Origin: an uncultured Clostridia bacterium
GTDB lineage: Bacteria; Bacillota; Clostridia; TANB77; CAG-465
Assembly (NCBI GenBank): GCA_934149365.1
Contig: CAKPEI010000002.1
Span: forward strand, 1-64,000
Length of the DNA stretch: 64,000 nucleotides
Direction: 5' to 3'
Position 1 is the stretch's first letter. Every line of letters begins with the position of its first letter. The notes below the pieces were generated by a model. The model was not told the origin of the DNA and searched no databases. It saw only the letters and a list, made by a program, of their open reading frames with translations. Positions 36,832 to 46,543 of this stretch are shown here, piece by piece. A program made the translations under genes and the position numbers.

Positions 36832-36945
36832 ATGTTTTTGTATGAAGATATGCAGGTGTCTTTGGTAAGCGATTGTAATTCGGACCAGAGCACAGGTGGT
36901 CAGTGCAGTCAGTGCACAGATTGTAATTGTGTAGACGGAGACTAG
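36832..36945 (+). CDS. Probable RiPP precursor peptide, 37 aa, five Cys
   Basis: AGGAGG lies 8 nt before ATG 36832, and the gene starts 2 nt after the maturase stop. The leader half is MFLYEDMQVSLVSDC. The core half is TGGQCSQCTDCNC and ends VDGD, with Cys at 15, 25, 28, 31 and 33. Size, position and Cys pattern fit a ribosomally made peptide modified by the adjacent radical SAM enzyme. No protease or exporter is adjacent. I cannot place it in a named RiPP class. Confidence 0.75.
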   Translation: MFLYEDMQVSLVSDCNSDQSTGGQCSQCTDCNCVDGD

Positions 36946-36960
36946 TTTTACACTAAACTG

Positions 36961-36998
36961 ATAAATACGGCAAATTCAAATGAGTTTGCCGTATTTAT
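36961..36998. terminator. Strong terminator after the peptide cluster
   Basis: ATAAATACGGCAAA (36961-36974) pairs perfectly with TTTGCCGTATTTAT (36985-36998). The A and T flanks suggest use in both directions, including the minus-strand gene ending at 37015. Confidence 0.85.
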
Positions 36999-37014
36999 TA
37001 TATAATATTTCAAT

Positions 37015-37467
37015 TTAATTTATAGTTTTAATTTCCTTGAAACCTTCATTAATTTTCCTTATGGTTTCTTCTTTTGTGTTTTTTTCAAATTCAGTTAAGG
37101 TATATGTTAGTACATTTTTATCACGGCTTTTAATTATTTTTTCATCATTATCATATTTTGTTTTTTCACATGTCTTTGCCCAGTTTATGCTTTCAAAATA
37201 TGAAACCAGTTTTACAGAAGAAACAATGTTGTTTTCAAAAGTAAAAATTGTTTCTGTTTTAACAGGGTTACTTCCTTTTGTGTTATATATAGTGTGAATT
37301 AATGTATTGTCAGTAACATCTAACGAACGATATTGCTCTGTGTATTCTGAAGTTATCAGTGTTTCGTTATTTTCTTTGTTTGTTTGAATTACTTTAGGTA
37401 TCGTAATTAAAGCACAAATAATGATTAATGCAATAATTATTATAATGAGTATATGAAACTTTTTCAT
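37015..37467 (-). CDS. Membrane-anchored hypothetical protein, 150 aa
   Basis: One N-terminal hydrophobic segment (about residues 4-26, FHILIIIIIALIIICALITIP) with no lipobox Cys at the right place, followed by a roughly 120-aa extracytoplasmic domain rich in Thr, Asn and Glu. GAGGTGG precedes ATG 37467. Family unknown. It separates the peptide cluster from mutS. Confidence 0.6.
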   Translation of the reverse strand: MKKFHILIIIIIALIIICALITIPKVIQTNKENNETLITSEYTEQYRSLDVTDNTLIHTIYNTKGSNPVKTETIFTFENNIVSSVKLVSYFESINWAKTCEKTKYDNDEKIIKSRDKNVLTYTLTEFEKNTKEETIRKINEGFKEIKTIN

Positions 37468-37697
37468 AAAACCACCTCTTCAAATAGATTATACCAATTG
37501 ATATTAATTAAGGCAATAATATTGTATAATTCGACATTTTTTTCATGTGATATTTTTATTTGAGATGTTTACTATCTTAAAAATGAAGCAAAACTATAGC
37601 TGGCAACTATTAACGAGTGCAAGCTAACCGTTGTTTTTATAGACAAAATCTGATATAATTTATCCAAGTATAAAGTAGATAATTGGAGGAATATGTA

Positions 37698-40301
37698 ATG
37701 GGCTTATCACCAATGATGCAACAATATTTAGATATAAAAGATAAAAACCCAGATACTATATTGTTTTTTAGACTGGGTGATTTTTACGAAATGTTTTTTG
37801 AAGATGCAAAACTATGTAGTAGAGAATTAGAACTAACATTAACAGGAAAAGATTGTGGGCTAGAGGAAAGAGCCCCTATGTGTGGGGTGCCTTTTCATAG
37901 CAGTACTACATATATACAAAAGCTTATAGAAAAAGGATATAAAGTAGCAATATGTGAGCAGGTAGAGGATCCTAAAGAAGCAAAAGGTCTAGTTAAAAGG
38001 GATGTTGTAAAGATAGTAACACCTGGAACGCTTTTAGATACTAATATGCTAGATGAAACTAAAAACAATTATGTTGCTAATATATTTAGCATTGGAAAGG
38101 AGTATGCCTTTTCATACGCAGATATATCAACAGGTGAATGCTATGTGACTTATATAGAAGGACTTAGCTCTATTGATAAAATAATTGATGATGTTATGAG
38201 AGTTATGCCTTCTGAGTTTATACTTTCTAAGAACATGCTTGCTCAAAAGCATATTGTAGATAATATAACTAAGAGAATAAATACATATATATCAGAATAT
38301 ATTCAAGACGAGGAAGCAGAAAACAATACTTTAGAATTACTAAAAAAATATAAAATGGATATTACTAAAGTAGAAGAAATGTCACTTACAGTACTTCTTA
38401 CGTATATAACAGAAACTCAAAAGTCAGAGGCAAGTCAAATTAACAAAATAGAAAGATATTCTTTAGAAAAATTTATGAGACTTGACAATGCTACTAGAAA
38501 AAATCTAGAGATAATGGAATCAAGTAGAGAAAAAACAAAAAAGGGAAGCCTTTTATGGGTACTTGATAAAACATCTACTGCTATGGGTGCAAGGCAAATG
38601 AAAAAATGGCTAGAAAAGCCACTACTTAATGTTAAAGACATAACTACAAGGCTTGATGCGGTAGAAGCAATAAAATCTAATGTGTTTTTCAGGGATGATT
38701 TGATAGATTCTTTAAGAAATATTTATGATATAGAGAGAATAATAGCTAAAGTGGTATCTGGAAATATAAATGGTAGGGACTTAGTTTCTTTAAAGAACTC
38801 AATAAAATATTTACCAGAGATAAGGCAAAAATTGCTTAATATTATAAAGTACAATGAAGGAAAAGAGAACACATATCTATTAAAGCTATATAGTGATATA
38901 GATGAATTACAAGACATTTATGCCCTTATAGATAAAAGTATAAATGATGATGTTGGTATTACTATAAAAGAAGGCAATATAATTAAAAAAGGATACAACA
39001 AAGAAGTAGATACTTTGCGTTTTGCTTCAACTGATGGTAAAAGCTGGCTTATGCAACTTGAAGCAAACGAAAAAGAAAGAACTGGAATTAAGAACTTAAA
39101 AGTTGGGTATAACAAGGTATTTGGTTACTATATAGAAGTTACTAAATCTTTTATATCTCAAGTTCCAGAAGATAGATATATAAGGAAACAAACACTAACA
39201 GGTGGAGAAAGATATATAACAGAAGAACTTAAAACAATTGAAGAGAAAATACTAGGCAGTGAGGATAAACTAACTGATTTAGAGTATAAACTATTTGTTC
39301 AGATAAGAAATGAAATAGCTAGGTCTGCTTCGAGAGTTCAGAAATCTGCTGAGATAATATCAATATTAGATGTATTGTGTAGCTTTGCATACGTTGCAGA
39401 AAATGAGAACTACGTTAAACCTATAATAACTGATGATGGCGTTATAGACATTAGAGATGGAAGACATCCAGTAGTTGAAAAGTCATTAAGAGATGTGGAG
39501 TTTATACCAAACAATACATTTATGGACTTAGATGCAAAACGTTTCCATGTTATAACTGGACCTAATATGGCGGGTAAATCTACATATATGAGACAAGTTG
39601 CTGTAATAACTTATATGGCACAGGTCGGCTGTTTTGTTCCGGCTTCATATGCAAAAATAGGTATTGTAGATAGAATATTTACAAGAGTTGGGGCAAGTGA
39701 TGATTTGGCAATGGGTGAATCTACATTTATGGTAGAAATGACAGAGCTTTCTAATATACTTGAGAATGCCACAAGTAAGTCCCTTATAATTCTAGATGAA
39801 ATAGGTAGAGGTACATCAACATATGATGGTTTATCTATTGCGTGGGCTACTGTTGAATATATTTGGGATAAAGAAAAAATAGGAGCAAAGACACTTTTTG
39901 CTACACATTATCATGAGTTAACAGAGCTTGGTGATACTAAAGAAGGGATTAACAACTTTTCTGTTGCTGTAAAAGAAAAAGGTGATGACGTAATATTCCT
40001 TCGTAAGATAGTAGAAGGCGGAGCTGATGAATCTTATGGAATATATGTTGCAAAACTTGCAGGAGTTCCTAAACCAGTGCTTCATAGAGCTAAAGAACTA
40101 CTTAAGAAATTAGAAGAAACTAATATAAATAAAAAAGCAAAGAAAAACGAAACTAAAGTTATAAATAACGATATGCAAGTGGATATGTTTAACTATAGAC
40201 TTGCAGAAGTAGGAAAGATATTAGATAAAATTTGCTTAGATGAACTTACTGCTAAAGAAGCATTAGATACATTATATAAATTGAAAGATAAAATGAGTTA
40301 A
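37698..40301 (+). CDS. mutS: DNA mismatch repair protein MutS
   Basis: Recognises mismatches and starts repair with MutL. The N-terminal mismatch-binding motif is FFRLGDFYEMFFEDA, with the Phe-x-Glu equivalent. The C-terminal ATPase has Walker A TGPNMAGKSTYMRQ, ESTFMVEM, Walker B LIILDEIGRGTSTYDG and TLFATHYHEL. 867 aa from ATG 37698, 9 nt after GGAGG. The ATG at 37683 is upstream of that site. mutL follows after a terminator and probably its own promoter. Confidence 0.97.
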   Translation: MGLSPMMQQYLDIKDKNPDTILFFRLGDFYEMFFEDAKLCSRELELTLTGKDCGLEERAPMCGVPFHSSTTYIQKLIEKGYKVAICEQVEDPKEAKGLVKRDVVKIVTPGTLLDTNMLDETKNNYVANIFSIGKEYAFSYADISTGECYVTYIEGLSSIDKIIDDVMRVMPSEFILSKNMLAQKHIVDNITKRINTYISEYIQDEEAENNTLELLKKYKMDITKVEEMSLTVLLTYITETQKSEASQINKIERYSLEKFMRLDNATRKNLEIMESSREKTKKGSLLWVLDKTSTAMGARQMKKWLEKPLLNVKDITTRLDAVEAIKSNVFFRDDLIDSLRNIYDIERIIAKVVSGNINGRDLVSLKNSIKYLPEIRQKLLNIIKYNEGKENTYLLKLYSDIDELQDIYALIDKSINDDVGITIKEGNIIKKGYNKEVDTLRFASTDGKSWLMQLEANEKERTGIKNLKVGYNKVFGYYIEVTKSFISQVPEDRYIRKQTLTGGERYITEELKTIEEKILGSEDKLTDLEYKLFVQIRNEIARSASRVQKSAEIISILDVLCSFAYVAENENYVKPIITDDGVIDIRDGRHPVVEKSLRDVEFIPNNTFMDLDAKRFHVITGPNMAGKSTYMRQVAVITYMAQVGCFVPASYAKIGIVDRIFTRVGASDDLAMGESTFMVEMTELSNILENATSKSLIILDEIGRGTSTYDGLSIAWATVEYIWDKEKIGAKTLFATHYHELTELGDTKEGINNFSVAVKEKGDDVIFLRKIVEGGADESYGIYVAKLAGVPKPVLHRAKELLKKLEETNINKKAKKNETKVINNDMQVDMFNYRLAEVGKILDKICLDELTAKEALDTLYKLKDKMS

Positions 40302-40309
40302 AATTAATA

Positions 40310-40335
40310 CCATGACACCAGTTGTCATGGTTTTT
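40310..40335 (+). terminator. mutS terminator
   Basis: CCATGACA (40310-40317) pairs with TGTCATGG (40323-40330), then five T. Confidence 0.85.
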
Positions 40336-40403
40336 CTATTGAAAATAAATTATTTATTGATATAATATATTTGTAAAAAAGTAAGATATATAGAGGAGAA
40401 TTT

Positions 40404-42305
40404 ATGGGAAATATAGTATTGTTAGACGAATATACAATAAATAAAATAGCGGCAGGTGAAGTTGTTGACAGACCGGCTTCAATAGTAAAGGAATTAGTAG
40501 AAAATTCTATTGATGCGGGTGCAACTCAAGTAACTGTTGAAATAAAAAATGGTGGAATAAAATATATAAAAATAGCTGATAATGGTAGTGGAATTAAAAA
40601 AGACGATGTGCAGATTGCTTTTGAAAGACACGCTACAAGTAAGATAAGAAAAGAAGAAGACATTTTAAATATAACTTCAATGGGATTTAGAGGTGAGGCC
40701 TTAGCTTCCGTTGCAGGTATATCAAAGGTTACTTTGATGACTAAAAACAAAGATGAAGAAATAGGCACAAAGTATATAGTTGAAGGCGGAAACGAAGTAT
40801 GTTTTGAAGATATGGGCGTAAATCAAGGTACAACTATAATTGTTGAGAATGTTTTCTATAACGTGCCAGCGAGGTATAAATTTTTGAAGAAAGATTACAC
40901 AGAAGCAGGATACGTAGAAGATGTTATGACTAGACTTGCGCTTGTACATCCTGAAATAGCATTTAAATACATAAATAATGGTAAGTCTGTTATAACAACA
41001 ACAGGAGACGGTAAAATAGACATGACTATATATAGTATTTTTGGAAAAGATACTATGCAAAATATAATACCTGTAAATTATGAGTATGAAGGTAGAAAGA
41101 TAACAGGTGTTATAGGTAATCCTAAACTTGCAAGAAGTACTAGGCAATATGAGTTTACATACATAAATGATAGATTTGTAAAAGATAAAATGATGAGTAA
41201 AGCAATAGAAGATGCTTTTGAACAAGCGCTTAGTATAGGAAAGTTTCCGTTTGCTGTAATAAATGTTAGTATAAACCCATCTGAAGTAGATGTTAATGTT
41301 CACCCAGCAAAGCTTGAAGTTAAGTTTCAAGATGAAAGTGCAATCTATAGCGTTATATATCATGGTGTAAGAAATGCAGTAAAAAGTTATGAAGAAAGTA
41401 TAAGCCCATTTAGGGAAAAAACTATATCAAATGCGGCTGTGTATAGTCCTTATGCTTCAAATGAATATCAACCTATTTCAAATGATTTTAGCGTAAATGA
41501 AGAGGTTTATACTTATACTGGAAATAGTAGAGATACAAATATTGATATTAGTAGTAATATGTCAAGTGTGGAAATAAACGAACCTGTTAGAACATATGAA
41601 AGCTATAATGAAAGCCCGGTAAGTCAAAGTATTAGCGAAGCATATATAAGGCCTAATAATGATTTAATTGGCCAATATACCGTAGATATAGAAGAAGCAC
41701 AGGAAAAGATAGATGAAGTAGAAAAAAGCAAGATAAATTATAAGTTTGTGGGTAATGTGTTTAACACGTACATTATTATAGAGATAAATGATAGAATGTA
41801 TATAATAGACCAACATGCAGCACATGAAAGATTATTATATGAGAGAATAAAAGCAAATTATTATTCTAAATCTAGAGAAACACAAATGCTTCTTGTACCT
41901 ACTTTGGTGGAATTAAAAAATGTTGAGAAAGAATTAGTTGATAATAACAAGGAAATGTTTGAAAATGCTGGCTTTATAATAGAAGATTTTGGTGATAATG
42001 GAATAAAGATATCTGGAATACCTAATGTGGGTTACGATTTAGATTACAAAGAGATGTTTTTAGATGGAGTAGATGAGCTTATGGGTGCATCTAAAACTAC
42101 TAAAGAGGAGAAAGAAAAAAGATTTTTAGCAACACTTGCATGTAAAGCAGCAGTTAAGGGAAATATGAACATATCTAAAGAAGAGCAAATATCTCTATTA
42201 GATGAAATGATGAAACTAGATAACCCATTTACTTGTCCTCATGGTAGACCAACTGCTTATGAGCTTAGTAAATATGAAATTGAAAGAAGATTTTTAAGGA
42301 AATAA
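40404..42305 (+). CDS. mutL: DNA mismatch repair protein MutL
   Basis: GHKL ATPase linking MutS to strand removal. The N-terminus has NKIAAGEVVDRPASIVKELVENSIDAGA, then IADNGSGIKKDDV, RHATSKI and MGFRGEALASVA. The linker (about 330-420) is Ser/Tyr/Asn-rich. The C-terminal dimerisation domain carries DQHAAHERLLYERIK (endonuclease-type DQHAxxExxxxE) and CPHGRPT, as expected for a Gram-positive MutL with nicking activity. 633 aa. Confidence 0.97.
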   Translation: MGNIVLLDEYTINKIAAGEVVDRPASIVKELVENSIDAGATQVTVEIKNGGIKYIKIADNGSGIKKDDVQIAFERHATSKIRKEEDILNITSMGFRGEALASVAGISKVTLMTKNKDEEIGTKYIVEGGNEVCFEDMGVNQGTTIIVENVFYNVPARYKFLKKDYTEAGYVEDVMTRLALVHPEIAFKYINNGKSVITTTGDGKIDMTIYSIFGKDTMQNIIPVNYEYEGRKITGVIGNPKLARSTRQYEFTYINDRFVKDKMMSKAIEDAFEQALSIGKFPFAVINVSINPSEVDVNVHPAKLEVKFQDESAIYSVIYHGVRNAVKSYEESISPFREKTISNAAVYSPYASNEYQPISNDFSVNEEVYTYTGNSRDTNIDISSNMSSVEINEPVRTYESYNESPVSQSISEAYIRPNNDLIGQYTVDIEEAQEKIDEVEKSKINYKFVGNVFNTYIIIEINDRMYIIDQHAAHERLLYERIKANYYSKSRETQMLLVPTLVELKNVEKELVDNNKEMFENAGFIIEDFGDNGIKISGIPNVGYDLDYKEMFLDGVDELMGASKTTKEEKEKRFLATLACKAAVKGNMNISKEEQISLLDEMMKLDNPFTCPHGRPTAYELSKYEIERRFLRK

Positions 42306-42312
42306 TAAGTGG

Positions 42313-43287
42313 GTGAAAGTATTGGAAAATAACGAAAAGCCAATTGTAATTGTGGTTGTTGGCCCTACAGCTTCAGGAAAGACAAGCTTGGGTATAAAAA
42401 TAGCAAAAGAAGTTAATGGAGAAATAATATCAGCAGACTCAATGCAAATATATAAAGGACTAGATGTTGGTACTGCAAAAGCTACTGAAGAAGAAAAGAA
42501 GGAAGCTAAACATCATCTGCTAGATATATGTAATATAAAAGATAAGTTTAGTGTAGCAGATTACAAAAAGAAATGCTATGAAAAAATAGACGAGATCCTA
42601 AATCAAGGAAAAACTCCTGTTATAGTTGGGGGAACTGGACTATATGTTAATGCAGTTCTAAACAACATGAATTTTGATAATGAGGAGACCTTAGAAGAAG
42701 TTGAGAAAAAGAAATTATATAGAGAAAGTTTAGAAAAATTACTTGCTGAGAAAGGAAAAGAGTATTTATATAATATGCTAAAAGATTTAGACCCTGAGGC
42801 AGCGCAAAATATACATATGAATAACACTAAAAGAGTTATAAGGGCAATAGAGTTAGCAAATGAGGGTATATATAAAGGAAATGTTGAAAAGAGAAATGAT
42901 CTATGGAACAAAAATGATAGTAAGTATAATTTTGTTACTGTGTATATAAACATGCCAAGAGAAATTCTATATGATAGAATAAATAGGCGCGTAGATGCTA
43001 TGGAAGATTCAGGAATAATAGAAGAAGCCAAAATGCTTAAGAGTATGAATTTGGACAAGAATAGTACTGCTCTGCAAGCAATTGGATATAAAGAGTTTTT
43101 TGAATACTTGGACGGAAAAGAGACACTTCAAGAGGCATTAGAAAAACTAAAACAAAATACTAGAAGATATGCTAAAAGGCAAATAACATGGTTTAACAAA
43201 CTAAATTGCGATTTAGTACTTAACGAAAAAACGGATGAAAAAGAAATAATTGATAAGTTAAAGAGGAAAGTATATGGAGAAAAATAG
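42313..43287 (+). CDS. miaA: tRNA dimethylallyltransferase
   Basis: Adds a dimethylallyl group to A37 of tRNAs that read U-starting codons. Motifs are VVVGPTASGKTSLGIKIA (P-loop), ISADSMQIYKGLDVGTAKAT, HHLLDI and VGGTGLYVNAVL, with C-terminal QNTRRYAKRQITWFN. The frame opens at GTG 42313, but AAGTGGGTG sits about 7 nt before TTG 42322, which may be the true start (about 321 aa). It abuts mutL, as in many Firmicutes (mutS-mutL-miaA). Confidence 0.95.
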   Translation: MKVLENNEKPIVIVVVGPTASGKTSLGIKIAKEVNGEIISADSMQIYKGLDVGTAKATEEEKKEAKHHLLDICNIKDKFSVADYKKKCYEKIDEILNQGKTPVIVGGTGLYVNAVLNNMNFDNEETLEEVEKKKLYRESLEKLLAEKGKEYLYNMLKDLDPEAAQNIHMNNTKRVIRAIELANEGIYKGNVEKRNDLWNKNDSKYNFVTVYINMPREILYDRINRRVDAMEDSGIIEEAKMLKSMNLDKNSTALQAIGYKEFFEYLDGKETLQEALEKLKQNTRRYAKRQITWFNKLNCDLVLNEKTDEKEIIDKLKRKVYGEK

Positions 43288-44464
43288 TGAAGAGAAAAAA
43301 ACTAAAAAAAGTGCTTTAAAAACATATATATTAGCATCTATTTTTGTACTAGTGCTTATAGTTGTCATATACAGGCTATACAATTCTGAGGAAAAGTATC
43401 TAGTAAATGAAGGAACTATAGAGTATAGTACATCGTGTGTTGGTTATGTTATAAAAACAGAAACTACTATTGATATAGATGGTTCAAAAGTTTTAATTCC
43501 TACCAAAGCTGATGGTTCGCGTGTTTCAAAGAACAATATAATTGCTACGTATAAGGGATCAGAGTACGAAGACTATCAAACAAAACTTAAAGATATTGAC
43601 ACAAAAATATTAGAAGCCATGAAAGATATAAAAGTGGAATATTCTATAGATATAAGTAATTTAGAAAATCAAGTGGTTAGTGCTGTGTCGGATGCCCAAG
43701 GAACTACATCCATGGTGGAAATGCAAGAGTATAAAACTAATATAGGAAACTTGCTTAGTAAAAGAGCGAGTATTGTAGGTAATCTTAGTCCTGAAGATGC
43801 GTATGTTAAAGAGTTGATAAAACAAAGAGAAGATATAGAAAATAAATTGAAAACATCTTCATCAAACATTAAAGCATCGATTGGAGGTATTGTTTCATAT
43901 TCAGTAGACGGACTTGAGGACAAACTGACTAAAGATACGGTACAAACTTTAACCTACGATGATGTTAAAGAATATATTAATGGAAAAAAGACATCTACAA
44001 ACAAAATAAGAATAACAAGTAACTATGAAGCTTATATATTAATAAAAGTTGATAATAGTTATAGAGAAGCTATTAAGGAAGGAAAAATATATGAACTAAA
44101 AATAGCAAAAGAAGAATTAAGCATATTAAATGGCACGGTAGTTAGTATTAAAGATACAGAACAAGGCTGTGAGGTTCTTTTTAGAATAACTAATGGTATT
44201 GAAAACATAGTAGATAGTCGAGAATGTGAACTAGAAGTTGTATGGACAAAGTATGAAGGATTAGTTGTCCCTATAAAAGCTATACATCAAGGAGAAGATG
44301 GAAGAGAGTATGTAAAAATAATTACTAGAGGTGAATATGTGGACATTCCTGTAAAGGTAGAACAAAAGAATAAAACATATGCAATAGTTAGTAATTACGA
44401 TAAAGAAAATGTTAATGATTATGTACTTGAACGTTATGATCAGGTCGTGATTGATGGTAATTAA
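43274..44464 (+). CDS. HlyD-like membrane-fusion type protein
   Basis: Overlaps miaA by 14 nt. 396 aa: a charged N-terminus, one membrane helix (about 16-36, YILASIFVLVLIVVIYRLY), then a biotinyl-lipoyl-like half domain (ADGSRVSKNNIIATY), a helical hairpin (about 90-195) and the second half (IKASIGGIVSYSVDG), ending in beta-barrel-like segments. This is the order of HlyD-type adaptors. In Clostridia a protein of this kind often precedes sepF. No transporter is adjacent. Function unknown. Confidence 0.75.
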   Translation: MEKNSEEKKTKKSALKTYILASIFVLVLIVVIYRLYNSEEKYLVNEGTIEYSTSCVGYVIKTETTIDIDGSKVLIPTKADGSRVSKNNIIATYKGSEYEDYQTKLKDIDTKILEAMKDIKVEYSIDISNLENQVVSAVSDAQGTTSMVEMQEYKTNIGNLLSKRASIVGNLSPEDAYVKELIKQREDIENKLKTSSSNIKASIGGIVSYSVDGLEDKLTKDTVQTLTYDDVKEYINGKKTSTNKIRITSNYEAYILIKVDNSYREAIKEGKIYELKIAKEELSILNGTVVSIKDTEQGCEVLFRITNGIENIVDSRECELEVVWTKYEGLVVPIKAIHQGEDGREYVKIITRGEYVDIPVKVEQKNKTYAIVSNYDKENVNDYVLERYDQVVIDGN

Positions 44465-44528
44465 TGTTAACGAAATGTTACAAAAATATTAAAAAATAAA
44501 TAAAATATAATAAAAAAATGTAAAAATG

Positions 44529-44557
44529 TTGACTTATTATTAAAGTCATTATATAAC
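44529..44557 (+). promoter_or_regulatory. sepF promoter
   Basis: TTGACT (44529-44534) and TATAAC (44552-44557), 17-bp spacer. Confidence 0.6.
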
Positions 44558-44584
44558 ATTGATATAAACTTTGTGGAGGTATAT

Positions 44585-45112
44585 ATGAGCGCAGCAATAT
44601 TGAACAAATTTTTAGGAGTATTAGGAATAACTGATGAGGGTAATGATGAAGAATTAGTTGATATGGAAAAAGACTACGAAGAGGTAGAAGAAGAAACTCC
44701 ATATGAAAGACCAGCAAGAGCAGGATATTTTTCAAGAAGTAGCAGTTCTAAAAAAGATTACGAAGATGAAGCAGTGTCTAGAACAAGAACTCAAGCTAAG
44801 ATTTTACCAATGACTGGTACAGTTGCCACTTCTAAAGTTGTTATAACACAGCCTGAATCATACGAGGATGTAGAAGAAATAGGAGAATATTTAAAACAAA
44901 GAAAATCTGTAATAGTTAATCTTGAATCTATAAATAAAGAGGATGGTAAACGTATATTAGATTTCTTAAGTGGAGCTTCTTTTGCACTTGAAGGAAGTAT
45001 ACAAAAAGTATCTAATCTAATATATTTAATGACACCAAAATCTGTTGAGATACAAAATGATGTTGAAAGAGCACAATATAGAAGTAAACTATCATTTTCT
45101 TGGCTAAAATAA
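44585..45112 (+). CDS. sepF: Cell division protein SepF
   Basis: SepF ties FtsZ to the membrane and aligns filaments. The N-terminal amphipathic membrane-targeting helix (MSAAILNKFLGVLG), an acidic and Arg/Ser-rich linker (about 18-75) and the C-terminal DUF552 core (VITQPESYEDVEEIGEYLKQR, VNLESINKEDGKRILDFLSGASFALEG) are all present. ATG 44585 lies 6 nt after GGAGG. 175 aa. Precedes divIVA, a common division cluster. Confidence 0.95.
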   Translation: MSAAILNKFLGVLGITDEGNDEELVDMEKDYEEVEEETPYERPARAGYFSRSSSSKKDYEDEAVSRTRTQAKILPMTGTVATSKVVITQPESYEDVEEIGEYLKQRKSVIVNLESINKEDGKRILDFLSGASFALEGSIQKVSNLIYLMTPKSVEIQNDVERAQYRSKLSFSWLK

Positions 45113-45126
45113 TAATTTAGAAATTA

Positions 45127-45157
45127 AGGCAAGTATTAGAGTTACTTGCCTATTTTT
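45127..45157 (+). terminator. sepF terminator
   Basis: AGGCAAGTA (45127-45135) pairs with TACTTGCCT (45143-45151), then TATTTTT. Confidence 0.8.
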
Positions 45158-45178
45158 ATATAAAAAGGAGGAGTATGT

Positions 45179-45655
45179 ATGTTAACACCAGCTGATATTG
45201 AAAACAAAGTGTTTAAGAAAGTAAAATTTAATGGATATGACATTAATGATGTAGAAGATTACTTGGAAAAAATAATCGTGGATTATGAAAAGCTTTTTAA
45301 AGAAAATCTTGAGATGAAAGATAAAGTGGACAACCTTCAAGAATCAGTTGCTTATTATAAATCAATAGAAATTGGAATTGACCAAACTGTTGGTAATGCT
45401 CAAATAGAAGCAGATAATATAAAAGAAGAAGCAACTAATATGGCAGATAAAATTAAGAAAGATGCTATGAAAGAAGTTGAAGAATACAAGAAATCACAAG
45501 AAGAAAAATTTTCAGAAAATCTAGATGAAGTTAAAAAGCAGATAATGGCAAAGGAAGTTGAGCTTGAAGAATTAAAAAAACAAATGCAAATATACAAAGT
45601 AAAGACAGTTGCAATGTTAGAAGCTCAAATAAAAATATTAAAAGAGGAAGAATAA
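45179..45655 (+). CDS. divIVA: DivIVA domain protein
   Basis: A pole- and septum-associated coiled-coil protein. The N-terminal lipid-binding motif (MLTPADIENKVFKKVKFNGYD, then DVEDYLEKI) is followed by a coiled coil through the C-terminus (residues about 35-158, rich in Lys and Glu). 158 aa. The start ATG 45179 lies close behind AGGAGG. It is followed by a membrane protein gene after 15 nt. Confidence 0.92.
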   Translation: MLTPADIENKVFKKVKFNGYDINDVEDYLEKIIVDYEKLFKENLEMKDKVDNLQESVAYYKSIEIGIDQTVGNAQIEADNIKEEATNMADKIKKDAMKEVEEYKKSQEEKFSENLDEVKKQIMAKEVELEELKKQMQIYKVKTVAMLEAQIKILKEEE

Positions 45656-45670
45656 AGGAGAAGTTAACAA

Positions 45671-46423
45671 ATGAAATCAATACAAACTACGGCTATTGTT
45701 TTATGGACTTTTATATTCATAGCCATTTCATTTGCAGCGGGACAAATTCTTGCAAGTAAAGGTGTTTTTGATATTACAGCATTTGTTACTGGTAAAGTTG
45801 TTCAAAAAGACAATAATACTGATGTAAAAAATGATGATGATACATTAACAAACGACGATGCTATAAATAAAATAGGGCAAGAAACAGTAAGAGTTGGATT
45901 AAATGTAGCTAAGAACCAATTTACTACATATTATAAAGACTATGTAAATTACATTATGGCAAATGATGATCTTTATGCTAAGAATAACAAAGTTACAATA
46001 ACAAATAAAGAAGCTAGTGATTATGTCTTTTATGCATTATCAAGAAATGTTGATAACGGTAAATATACAGCTAATATGAATGGGAACAAAGTTAATATAT
46101 CGGAAGCTAATATAAATTCATTTATAGATACCATGTTTGAGAAATCAATAGATGAAGCATATAAAAAAATTGCTTCAAATGGATATAGTAAAACAAATAA
46201 AGAATATAGTATAGATAAAAATACTGATATAGAAGAATATTCTGAGCAGCTTACAAATGTTCAAAATGTAACATCTAATCAAATTATTTTAACATACGAT
46301 TGTAAAAAAATTGAAAATAAAGACTCAAAAGAAAATGTGGTGGACGAGAAAACTGTAAATATTACTATTGTTTATAGAGGTGGAAGATATATAGTTACTG
46401 AAGTTGAAAAACTAGAAAAATAA
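45671..46423 (+). CDS. Membrane-anchored hypothetical protein, 250 aa
   Basis: An N-terminal hydrophobic segment (about 7-28, AIVLWTFIFIAISFAAGQIL) acts as signal or anchor, followed by an Asp/Asn-rich linker and a mixed domain with an ending similar to small envelope proteins (VNITIVYRGGRYIVTEVEKLEK). No family recognised. Co-transcribed with divIVA (15 nt apart), so a cell-envelope or division role is plausible but unproven. Confidence 0.6.
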   Translation: MKSIQTTAIVLWTFIFIAISFAAGQILASKGVFDITAFVTGKVVQKDNNTDVKNDDDTLTNDDAINKIGQETVRVGLNVAKNQFTTYYKDYVNYIMANDDLYAKNNKVTITNKEASDYVFYALSRNVDNGKYTANMNGNKVNISEANINSFIDTMFEKSIDEAYKKIASNGYSKTNKEYSIDKNTDIEEYSEQLTNVQNVTSNQIILTYDCKKIENKDSKENVVDEKTVNITIVYRGGRYIVTEVEKLEK

Positions 46424-46435
46424 TATAAGTATATT

Positions 46436-46476
46436 AACAAGTATAACCTTTAAAAGTGGGTTATGCTTGTTTTTTC
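46436..46476 (+). terminator. Intrinsic terminator
   Basis: A 13-bp stem, 46436-46448 with 46459-46471 (one G-U), then T residues. Confidence 0.85.
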
Positions 46477-46505
46477 TTGACTTTTTAGTGTTAGATTGAT
46501 AAGAT
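46477..46505 (+). promoter_or_regulatory. Promoter of the 46544 gene and valS
   Basis: TTGACT (46477-46482) and TAAGAT (46500-46505), 17-bp spacer, directly after the terminator. No T-box leader is visible before valS: the region is too short. Confidence 0.6.
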
Positions 46506-46543
46506 ATATATGTTAACTATAATTTAGAAGACAGGTGATAATA

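Noticed and set aside
40722..41363. 213-aa minus-strand ORF inside mutL
   Set aside because: It lies wholly within conserved mutL sequence, is rich in Tyr, Phe, Cys and Ile as expected of antisense DNA, and has no ribosome site.
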